From the NCBI GenBank assembly GCA_964418605.1, contig CAYQLY010000007.1, forward strand, positions 61,632 through 125,631: a stretch of DNA of 64,000 bases. Reading direction: 5' to 3'. The stretch comes from CAYQLY01 sp964418605 (GTDB lineage: Bacteria; Bacteroidota; Bacteroidia; Cytophagales; Cyclobacteriaceae). The position numbers and the translations under genes were made by a program. Under the pieces are notes generated by a model. It did no database searches and was not told the DNA's origin. It saw nothing but the letters and a program-made list of their open reading frames with translations. Positions 41,080 to 47,738 of the stretch are shown here, piece by piece (the first letter of the stretch is position 1; every line of letters starts with the position of its first letter).

Positions 41080-42247
41080 AGGGTTAATTATAGTATTAGT
41101 GATATCTATCGCTACCATTGTTTTGTTGGAGTATTATAAGCCTCAAAAAAACAATTGGACTCAAACATTTTCTAGTAATGATAAAAATCCATTTGGTTCC
41201 TATGTTGTTTATAATTTAATGCAAGATCTTTTTCCATCACAATCGTTTACCACTTCTCGACAAACGATTTATGAAAATCAAAAAAACTATCCAGGAACTA
41301 CCTCATTTAATTGTTTATTTATTAATCATGAATTTGCGCCCAGTACGTATGATGTTGAATCTCTTCTTCGCCTCGTTAATCAAGGTGCCACATGTTTTAT
41401 AGCAGCTTACACATTTAGCGGAAAATTGGCTGATACTCTCCATCTAGAAACATATGTTCATTATGATTTTAATATAGATACCATTACACGTTATCACTAT
41501 CTTAAACTTTCATCATCGCCTTCCACTTATTATCGTTCTAGGATAGGTTATCAAAAAAGCTATTTTACATCATTTGATTCTACGCGAACAACGGTTCTCG
41601 GTTCCGATAGTTTAAACTATGCTAATTTTATAGCGATGAATTATGGAAAAGGTAAATTTTATATACATACTATGCCTATCGTTTTTACAAACTATAATAT
41701 TCTTTATGAAAGTCAAGACTATATTTCTAAGATTCTTTCTTATCTACCTATTCAATCCACGCAATGGGATGAGTACTATAAGTTAGGTCGATCGGGCCCG
41801 CGAACACCACTTCGATTTATTCTAAGTAATGAATCGTTGAGATGGAGTTACTACACGTTGCTTGTCTTAATTTTTATTTTTATTATTTTTCATGGCAAAC
41901 GCAGACAGCGAGTTATACCTGTTATTAAACCTCTTGAGAATACTACTTTAGAATTCACAGAAACTGTAGGTAGACTTTATTTCCAACATGGTAATCACCA
42001 TGATTTAGCTGAAAAAAAGATAGCTTATTTTTTAGATTATATTCGCACATATTTATTTCTTTCCACAGCGGTAATTGATCATGAATTCTATGAACGTTTA
42101 GCACGTAAATCAGGATATATTGCAAAAGATATTGAAGTACTTTTTCAGTATATAGAAAGCTGTCTTAAAAACAAACATCTGTCTGATGAGGGCTTAAGGA
42201 TACTCCATGAAAAAATAGAGTTGTTTTATAAGAAGACAAGAAGATAG
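41066..42247 (+). CDS. DUF4350-domain membrane protein
   Basis: 393 residues. One membrane helix near the N-terminus (KGLIIVLVISIATIVLLEYY), then the DUF4350 region with NPFGSYVVYNLMQDLFP, the conserved FINHEFAPSTYDVESLLRLVNQGATCFIAAY block and NYGKGKFYIHTMPIVFTNY, and a second helix at about 275-290 (YYTLLVLIFIFIIFH) before a cytoplasmic tail. Function unknown. The start is GTG at 41066, overlapping the DUF4129 stop by 14 bases. A terminator follows at 42280. In most Bacteroidota clusters MoxR and DUF58 genes come next; here they do not. Confidence 0.85.
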   Translation: MKKNKGLIIVLVISIATIVLLEYYKPQKNNWTQTFSSNDKNPFGSYVVYNLMQDLFPSQSFTTSRQTIYENQKNYPGTTSFNCLFINHEFAPSTYDVESLLRLVNQGATCFIAAYTFSGKLADTLHLETYVHYDFNIDTITRYHYLKLSSSPSTYYRSRIGYQKSYFTSFDSTRTTVLGSDSLNYANFIAMNYGKGKFYIHTMPIVFTNYNILYESQDYISKILSYLPIQSTQWDEYYKLGRSGPRTPLRFILSNESLRWSYYTLLVLIFIFIIFHGKRRQRVIPVIKPLENTTLEFTETVGRLYFQHGNHHDLAEKKIAYFLDYIRTYLFLSTAVIDHEFYERLARKSGYIAKDIEVLFQYIESCLKNKHLSDEGLRILHEKIELFYKKTRR

Positions 42248-42279
42248 TCGATTAAAAACAAGTGAATAGTTCAAAAGAC

Positions 42280-42308
42280 AAAAGGGGTGATTATCAATTA
42301 CCCCTTTT
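42280..42308 (+). terminator. Rho-independent terminator after DUF4350
   Basis: AAAAGGGGT, an 11-base loop, then ACCCCTTTT form a perfect 9-bp stem, 33 bases after the stop. It marks the end of the RDD/SpoIIM cluster. Confidence 0.85.
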
Positions 42309-42336
42309 GCATTACCAAACTAAACTAAATCTATCT

Positions 42337-42377
42337 ATGAAAAAATATGTGATCCCCACTTATACCCCGTAGGGGAT
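42337..42377 (+). other. Short ORF with overlapping C-run/G-run hairpin in the gap 42248-42858
   Basis: The 611-base stretch 42248-42858 without a protein gene holds a terminator, this site, tRNA-Arg and the dnaK promoter region. Here ATG at 42337 gives MKKYVIPTYTP then stop. Its end sits in ATCCCC at 42352-42357 and ACCCC at 42364-42368, both able to pair with GGGGAT at 42372-42377. The competing hairpins recall leader switches, but there is no adjacent regulated gene in frame. It may be chance. Confidence 0.22.
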
Positions 42378-42607
42378 AGAAATAAATGGGCAGCAAATAT
42401 ATAATATTCTATAGTTAAAAATACAACTTTTTTATAAAAAAAATTTTTACCCTTAAAATTAGGATTTTTAGCTGTATTATTCTGTTGTGTTGTTTTATGA
42501 TCATTTTAGATAGGGATGAGACGTATTTTAGCTGTAAAAATAGCTCAGAATATAATGTTTTTAGTTTATATAATAAATTTACTGAGAATAGTATCCTACA
42601 AAATATC

Positions 42608-42615
42608 TAATTTTG
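42608..42615 (+). promoter_or_regulatory. -7 promoter box for tRNA-Arg
   Basis: TAATTTTG, 7 bases before the tRNA 5' end, a perfect TAnnTTTG. No -33 visible. Confidence 0.5.
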
Positions 42616-42622
42616 CATCCTT

Positions 42623-42694
42623 GGCTTCGTAGTTCAATGGATAGAATAGAAGTTTCCTAAACTTTTGATGCAGGTTCGATTCCTGTCGAGGCTA
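42623..42694 (+). tRNA. tRNA-Arg (anticodon CCU)
   Basis: 72 nt cloverleaf. Acceptor GGCTTCG pairs with CGAGGCT (one G-T at the end). D arm GTTC/GAAT. Anticodon arm GAAGT-TTCCTAA-ACTTT, so the anticodon is CCT, reading AGG arginine codons. T arm GCAGG-TTCGATT-CCTGT. A discriminator base A follows; CCA is not encoded. No other tRNA is near. Confidence 0.92.
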
Positions 42695-42785
42695 CTATCT
42701 ACTTTAAGGTATTTTGTTTTTTGCCAAAAAACTGTGTCAATCTTTTAATTTTGATGAGTTATTTTTTTACTAAAAACATGTCATA

Positions 42786-42813
42786 TTGTCATTAGTAAGA
42801 AAAATCTACATTG
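42786..42813 (+). promoter_or_regulatory. Candidate promoter for dnaK
   Basis: TTG at 42786, 18 bases, then TACATTG at 42807, near the -33/-7 pattern but without the full TTTG. It lies about 45 bases upstream of the dnaK ATG. Confidence 0.35.
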
Positions 42814-42858
42814 TGGCATGGGATTTGTCATAAAACGAATAAACCAATTGACACAGCC

Positions 42859-44766
42859 ATGGGAAAAATCATAGGTATTGACTTAGGAACCACCAATTCT
42901 TGCGTTGCCGTTATGGAGGGTAATGAACCAGTGGTTATCGCCAATAGTGAAGGACGACGAACAACCCCTTCCATTGTTGCTTTTTTAGAAAATGGTGAAC
43001 GAAAAGTAGGAGATGCGGCTAAAAGGCAGGCTATCACCAATCCTCGAAATACCATTAGCTCTATCAAGCGCTTTATGGGCAAAAAATTTTCAGATGTGAA
43101 TAGTGAACTAAAAACTATTTCGTATACGGTTGAAAAAGGAAGTAATGATACTGCTCGTGTACGAATTGGTGATCGTCTCTATACACCTCAAGAGATCTCT
43201 GCAATTATTCTTCAAAAAATGAAATCAACTGCAGAAGATTATTTAGGCACAACGGTTACAGAAGCTGTCATTACTGTGCCGGCTTATTTCAATGATGCTG
43301 AACGGCAAGCTACTAAAGAAGCTGGACAAATTGCGGGGTTAGATGTAAAACGTATTATTAACGAGCCAACAGCAGCAGCGCTTGCTTATGGTCTTGATAA
43401 AAAACATAAAGATATGAAAATTGCAGTCTTCGATTTAGGAGGTGGTACATTTGATATATCTATACTCGAATTAGGCGATGGTGTGTTTGAAGTAAAATCA
43501 ACAGATGGAGATATTCATTTAGGTGGTGATGATTTTGATCAAATGATTATTGATTGGATGGCTGATGAATTCATGAAAGAAGAAAATATCGATCTAAGAA
43601 AAGATCCTATGGCTCTTCAACGCATGAAAGATGCCGCTGAAAAAGCAAAAATAGAATTATCAAGTTCTGGTACAACAGAAATTAATTTACCTTATATCAT
43701 GCCGGCTGCTAATAATGGCATGCCTAAGCACTTGGTAAAATCATTGACGCGAGCCAAATTTGAACAACTCGCAGATCGCTTGATTCAACGCACTCTTGAG
43801 CCTTGCAAACGAGCAATGAAAAATTCTGGGTTCCAAACCTCGGAAATAGATGAGATTATTTTAGTTGGAGGATCTACACGTATTCCACGTATTCAAGAAG
43901 AGGTTGAAAAGTTTTTTGGTAAAAAACCTTCAAAAGGCGTCAATCCCGATGAAGCCGTAGCTGTAGGAGCTGCTGTACAAGGCGGTGTACTTACGGGTGA
44001 GGTTAAAGATGTCGTATTGTTGGATGTTATACCTCTTTCACTTGGCATTGAAGTACAAGGGGGGTTGTTCCATAAATTAATTGAGGCGAATACAACTATC
44101 CCTACAAAAAAATCAGAAGTGTTTTCTACAGCTTCAGACAATCAACCCTCTGTAGATATTAATGTATTGCAAGGTGAGCGATCAATGGCACGAGATAATC
44201 GAAGCATTCAACGCTTCCATCTAGATGGTATTCGACCTGCACCAAGAGGTACGCCTCAAATTGAAGTGGCATTTGATATCGATGCGAATGGAATATTAAG
44301 TGTATCGGCTAAAGATAAAGATACGGGCAAAGAGCAAAAAATCCGAATAGAGGTTTCTTCTGGTCTTACACAAGATGAAATTGATCGCATGAAAAAAGAA
44401 GCTGAACAAAATGCTGAGAGCGATCGAAAAGAGAAAGAAACAATAGAAAAATTAAATACGGCTGACTCTACTATTTTTCAAACAGAAAAACAACTTAAAG
44501 AATATGGTGAAAAATTATCAGCTGGAAATAAATCAGCGATTGAGACAGCCTTGTCTGCTCTGAAGAATGCTTACCAAGCTAAAGATCTAACAGCTATTGA
44601 GCAAGCTATGACAGATCTCAATACAGCTTGGTCAAATGCTTCTCAGGAAATGTATAATGCAACAAATCAAAACACATCTGCAAACACGGGTGATCAACAA
44701 AATACCAAATCAGATGATTCTGTTACAGATGTAGACTTTGAAGAGGTAGATGGAAATAAAAAATAA
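42859..44766 (+). CDS. dnaK: Chaperone DnaK (Hsp70)
   Basis: 635 residues from the ATG at 42859, the usual length; the longer frame begins with a TTG at 42811 and is not supported by family alignment. ATPase domain blocks: KIIGIDLGTTNSCVAVMEG, AVITVPAYFNDAERQATK, NEPTAAALAYG, VFDLGGGTFDISILE and VGGSTRIPRIQE. Substrate-binding domain: VDINVLQGERSMARDNRS, then the lid helices and a C-terminal end with VTDVDFEEVD as found in most DnaK. It folds and protects proteins with DnaJ and GrpE (not in the window). A terminator follows. Confidence 0.99.
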   Translation: MGKIIGIDLGTTNSCVAVMEGNEPVVIANSEGRRTTPSIVAFLENGERKVGDAAKRQAITNPRNTISSIKRFMGKKFSDVNSELKTISYTVEKGSNDTARVRIGDRLYTPQEISAIILQKMKSTAEDYLGTTVTEAVITVPAYFNDAERQATKEAGQIAGLDVKRIINEPTAAALAYGLDKKHKDMKIAVFDLGGGTFDISILELGDGVFEVKSTDGDIHLGGDDFDQMIIDWMADEFMKEENIDLRKDPMALQRMKDAAEKAKIELSSSGTTEINLPYIMPAANNGMPKHLVKSLTRAKFEQLADRLIQRTLEPCKRAMKNSGFQTSEIDEIILVGGSTRIPRIQEEVEKFFGKKPSKGVNPDEAVAVGAAVQGGVLTGEVKDVVLLDVIPLSLGIEVQGGLFHKLIEANTTIPTKKSEVFSTASDNQPSVDINVLQGERSMARDNRSIQRFHLDGIRPAPRGTPQIEVAFDIDANGILSVSAKDKDTGKEQKIRIEVSSGLTQDEIDRMKKEAEQNAESDRKEKETIEKLNTADSTIFQTEKQLKEYGEKLSAGNKSAIETALSALKNAYQAKDLTAIEQAMTDLNTAWSNASQEMYNATNQNTSANTGDQQNTKSDDSVTDVDFEEVDGNKK

Positions 44767-44784
44767 CAATTGGTTAAATAAATT

Positions 44785-44818
44785 AAAAAAAGAGAGGTAG
44801 GTTGACCTCTCTTTTTTT
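44785..44818 (+). terminator. Rho-independent terminator after dnaK
   Basis: AAAAAAAGAGAGGT and ACCTCTCTTTTTTT form a 14-bp stem around a 6-base loop, 18 bases after the dnaK stop. The A run and T run make it bidirectional, for the next convergent gene as well. Confidence 0.9.
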
Positions 44819-44835
44819 TATACTATACTTCATAT

Positions 44836-45276
44836 TTATCTAAAAAACCGCGATATACCTACACGAAGACCTAGATTTTTTCCTTGAAAGTAATAATCGC
44901 CTAATACTTCAAGAGCCCATCTGCTCGTAAAAAAACGACTATAGCCTATGCCTAAAGCCACATCTGTTTCCTTAGATAAAAATCCTCTAAATCGTAGAAA
45001 AACAGGTTTTGCAAGATAGTAACGCAATCCTAATGTAAGTGCCGTGTTTCCTTTGGTTTGTATTTCTACGCCTGCATTCAACGGAAGTCTTGATGCTACA
45101 AAAAAATTAATCTCTGCACCAACCTGTGCCTTGTCAGCAATTTTCAGCGGATCATTATCTGTTTTGTAGGCATCAGCGCCGGCATGAATCATGATTGTGC
45201 CTTGACGAAGTTGTGCATACGTGCTACCGCCACTTAATGATAAGGTAAAAAGGAAAAGCCATATTCTTTTTTTCAT
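44836..45276 (-). CDS. Small outer-membrane beta-barrel-like protein
   Basis: 146 residues. Signal peptide KKRIWLFLFTLSLSGGSTYAQ; then alternating strands of 8-12 residues with aromatic ends (VGAEINFFVASRLPL, LTLGLRYYLAKPV, FLRFRGFLSKETDVALGIGYSRFF, WALEVLGDYYFQGKNLGLRVGISRFF) and a terminal F, the C-terminal signature of outer-membrane barrels. Probably an 8-stranded OmpW/OmpA-type small barrel. The function is unknown. It is convergent with dnaK. Confidence 0.72.
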   Translation of the reverse strand: MKKRIWLFLFTLSLSGGSTYAQLRQGTIMIHAGADAYKTDNDPLKIADKAQVGAEINFFVASRLPLNAGVEIQTKGNTALTLGLRYYLAKPVFLRFRGFLSKETDVALGIGYSRFFTSRWALEVLGDYYFQGKNLGLRVGISRFFR

Positions 45277-45600
45277 AAGGTTGTAAATTTTAGACTGCTA
45301 AAATAATAGAGATTCTCGATTATAAAAAATATACTAATCCAATACCGATACTAAAAACTCTGAAATGGTATCGATGTACGTTTCAGGGTTATTGTTAATT
45401 AATTTAATCTAATCTTTTTTCTCTCCAACCGATTTTTGAAACTGTTCAGCTTTCTAAACTGTCCAAATTATTTTTTTCAACTAATTCAAATGAATATCGC
45501 CAAAATCAATGCCACCGATATTGCCATTCTGTTTGGATTGATTCATTATTTTCTTACACGGAGGCTGAGTCAATAATTTAAGAAGAATAGTTATTTTATT
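45277..45600. other. 324-base intergenic region with terminator and possible short ORF
   Basis: The gap holds a 10-bp stem terminator (45356-45390, minus strand, for ald) and a short plus-strand frame, ATG at 45490 to stop at 45576, encoding MNIAKINATDIAILFGLIHY then FLTRRLSQ. The frame is open from about 45410 without an ATG, so it might be the end of a decayed gene or chance. I see nothing else. Confidence 0.35.
45356..45390 (-). terminator. Terminator for the tsaE-ald unit
   Basis: AACTCTGAAA at the left and TTTCAGGGTT at the right make a 10-bp stem with one G-T, loop 15. On the minus strand it ends in a T run, about 210 bases past the ald stop. Confidence 0.6.
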
Positions 45601-46818
45601 CTAAAACCGAGGCAGCATGAGTAGGCTAATATCCTTGTATTTTATGTTAAATTTTTTAGAAAGGGTCATGTTGGTCAGATTGCCTTTGTAGCTATATACA
45701 CCGTGCATGAGCCATTTGTGAGTGAATATGACATCCTCTATACTTCGTTCTTCTGCAATTTGTAATAAAATAGGTGTAAAGATATTGCTTAACGCAGTGG
45801 TAGCGGTGCGCGCTACACGTGATGCAATGTTTGGTACACAGTAGTGAATCACCCCTTGTTTTTTGAATACCGGATTTTTGTGTGTAGTTAATTCAGATGT
45901 TTCAAAACATCCGCCTTGATCGATAGCCACATCAATGATAACGGAATTAGGTTTCATAGAAGCAACCATCTCTTCGGTTACAATACATTTCGCAACTCCT
46001 TTTTCTGGACGAACAGCTCCTATGACTACATCGGCCATGCGTATAGCTTCACGAAGTGTAAGTGTATCAATTGTAGAGGTATGAACTTGCTGACCTAAGG
46101 CATGTTTAAGTCGTCTTAATTTATAAATGTGATTATCGAATATTTTTATCTCTGCACCAAGTCCAATGGCTGTTCGAGCAGCATATTCGGCTACTGTTCC
46201 GGCGCCTAATATAACAACGCGTGTAGGAGGTACGCCAGTAATTCCTCCTAAAATAATTCCTTTTCCATTATTGACACTGCTGAGGTATTCAGCAGCAATT
46301 AGCAATACAGTGCTTCCGGCTATTTCACTCATAGCCCGTATGACAGGTATGGCTCCTGCTTGATCTTTTAAAAATTCAAATGCAATGCCCGTAACCCTTT
46401 TTTGGTTAATAGCTTCGATATAACTTGCGGGGAGGCTTCCTGGCTGAAGAGCTGATATAAGTGTTTTTCCTGGTTTAAGATATTCGATTTCTTTGAGAGT
46501 AGGTGGGTCAACTTTTAAAACAATTTCTGATTCATATACTTCTTTAGTAGAATATACAATTTGTGCACCTGCTTCACTAAATTCTTGATCTTCAAATTGT
46601 GATGGATTTCCGGCTCTGGATTCTACTTTAACATGGTGACCGTTGTTAACCAATAAGGCTACTGCTTCTGGTGTTAAACAAATACGATTTTCCAGAGAAG
46701 AGCTCTCTTTGGGAATTCCAACGTGTAGGGATTCTCGTTGGTTTTTTACTTTTAATAAAGCTTCTTGAGGGTATAAACCTACTTGTGAAGCAAGTTCTTT
46801 AATTGTTGATTTACTCAT
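45601..46818 (-). CDS. ald: Alanine dehydrogenase
   Basis: About 405 residues from the ATG at 46818. The frame extends a few codons further inside tsaE, but MSKSTIKEL is the sensible start. NAD-dependent oxidative deamination of alanine to pyruvate, reversible. Seen: LHVGIPKESSSLENRICLTPEAVALLV with the substrate-binding Arg and Lys, GNGKGIILGGITGVPPTRVVILGAGTVAEYAAR (NAD-binding GxGxxG), HYCVPNIASRVARTATTALSN and PNSVIIDVAIDQGGCFETS. This long N-terminus is the Bacteroidota form. Its start overlaps tsaE by 8 bases (ATGAGTAA), giving coupled translation, a pair that is common in this phylum. Confidence 0.93.
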   Translation of the reverse strand: MSKSTIKELASQVGLYPQEALLKVKNQRESLHVGIPKESSSLENRICLTPEAVALLVNNGHHVKVESRAGNPSQFEDQEFSEAGAQIVYSTKEVYESEIVLKVDPPTLKEIEYLKPGKTLISALQPGSLPASYIEAINQKRVTGIAFEFLKDQAGAIPVIRAMSEIAGSTVLLIAAEYLSSVNNGKGIILGGITGVPPTRVVILGAGTVAEYAARTAIGLGAEIKIFDNHIYKLRRLKHALGQQVHTSTIDTLTLREAIRMADVVIGAVRPEKGVAKCIVTEEMVASMKPNSVIIDVAIDQGGCFETSELTTHKNPVFKKQGVIHYCVPNIASRVARTATTALSNIFTPILLQIAEERSIEDVIFTHKWLMHGVYSYKGNLTNMTLSKKFNIKYKDISLLMLPRF

Positions 46819-47254
46819 ATTTGGTCCAGTCAATAAGTCGTTTTAAATTATCTATTGTTTCTATCTTGATGCGTATATACGGTGGATAAAGAAGTGATTC
46901 TATTTTTTCAGGCCATTCAATCCAGCAATAATGGCCTGAATCTATATATTCTTCTATTCCAATATCCAGTGCTTCTTCTCTGTTTTGTATACGATACAGA
47001 TCGAAATGATAAAAAATTGTACCTTCTGTGTTCTGGTATTCATTAACCAAAGAGAAGGTAGGGCTAGTGATACGTTCTTGTATTCCAAGTTGAGTTCCTA
47101 TTTCTTGGATGAGAGTTGTTTTTCCTGCACCCAACAAGCCATAGAATAGCCATACACGACAATGACTTGAACGTGCTATCAACTGCTGGGCAATACCAGG
47201 AAGTTGATTTGTCTTGCTACATATAAGGGTTTCACGACCTGTTAGTTGTTCCAC
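46811..47254 (-). CDS. tsaE: tRNA threonylcarbamoyladenosine biosynthesis ATPase TsaE
   Basis: 147 residues. Provides the ATPase that drives t6A formation on tRNA with TsaB, TsaC and TsaD. Seen: Walker A in LFYGLLGAGKTTLIQEIG (about 37-54), SPTFSLVNEYQ, HFDLYRI, the D-I-G-I-E-E-Y pattern and CWIEWPEKIESLL at the end. Length is normal. It precedes ald with an 8-base overlap and follows the STAS-like gene by 21 bases. Confidence 0.95.
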   Translation of the reverse strand: MEQLTGRETLICSKTNQLPGIAQQLIARSSHCRVWLFYGLLGAGKTTLIQEIGTQLGIQERITSPTFSLVNEYQNTEGTIFYHFDLYRIQNREEALDIGIEEYIDSGHYCWIEWPEKIESLLYPPYIRIKIETIDNLKRLIDWTKYE

Positions 47255-47275
47255 TGGCTCATGAATATACTAAAA

Positions 47276-47683
47276 TTACTCTGATTCTTGAAATTGTTTT
47301 AACCACTTTAAAGCAGTTTTTTCAGAATTAAATATTTTAGAAGGCACACCTGGTTTATCAAAGTTGATGTAAAAATTCCCAATAATTTTACTTATCGTTG
47401 AATGAGTTAGAATAGCTAAAGCTTTAAACCCTCTAAGTGCTTCTTCTGATGCAAAATATTCGCGCGCTTCTTTGCTTGTAGATACTATTCCTGATACATT
47501 AGCTAAGCATGGATAAAAACGATCCTCTGTAAAACGTAGTCTCATAGCTATACATTCTTTAGCAATCTCAAGTGTGACTTTTAAATCTTGAGCATACTCT
47601 GCATATAAAATTCCATCTTTTTTAATATGTAGCCTCAAATAAGAATTCTCCACATAGTTTGGTTCCATAATAGCCAGATTCAA
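47276..47683 (-). CDS. STAS/SpoIIAA-like small protein
   Basis: 135 residues. Strand and helix pattern of a STAS-like fold: SYLRLHIKKDGILYAEY, then LKVTLEIAKECIAMRLRF, PCLANVSGIVSTSKEAREYFASEEALRGFKALAILT, SKIIGNFYINFDKP and FNSEKTALKWLKQF. This fits the Bacteroidota STAS-type family that I recall as DUF7793. It lacks an obvious anti-anti-sigma phospho-Ser. Two starts are possible (47683, 47668). Its place between the AONS fusion gene (56 bases) and tsaE suggests one transcript. Function unknown. Confidence 0.62.
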   Translation of the reverse strand: MNLAIMEPNYVENSYLRLHIKKDGILYAEYAQDLKVTLEIAKECIAMRLRFTEDRFYPCLANVSGIVSTSKEAREYFASEEALRGFKALAILTHSTISKIIGNFYINFDKPGVPSKIFNSEKTALKWLKQFQESE

Positions 47684-47738
47684 CGTATCTTCTACCCACC
47701 TCGATGCAAAATTAATGATTTTGATAAATAAATGACTA

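Noticed and set aside
42363..42377. CCCC-GTA-GGGG as a terminator
   Set aside because: Only a 4-bp stem and no T run; the real terminator is at 42280-42308.
42811..42858. N-terminal extension of dnaK from a TTG
   Set aside because: DnaK begins at MGKIIGIDLGTTN (42859); the extension is not found in the family.
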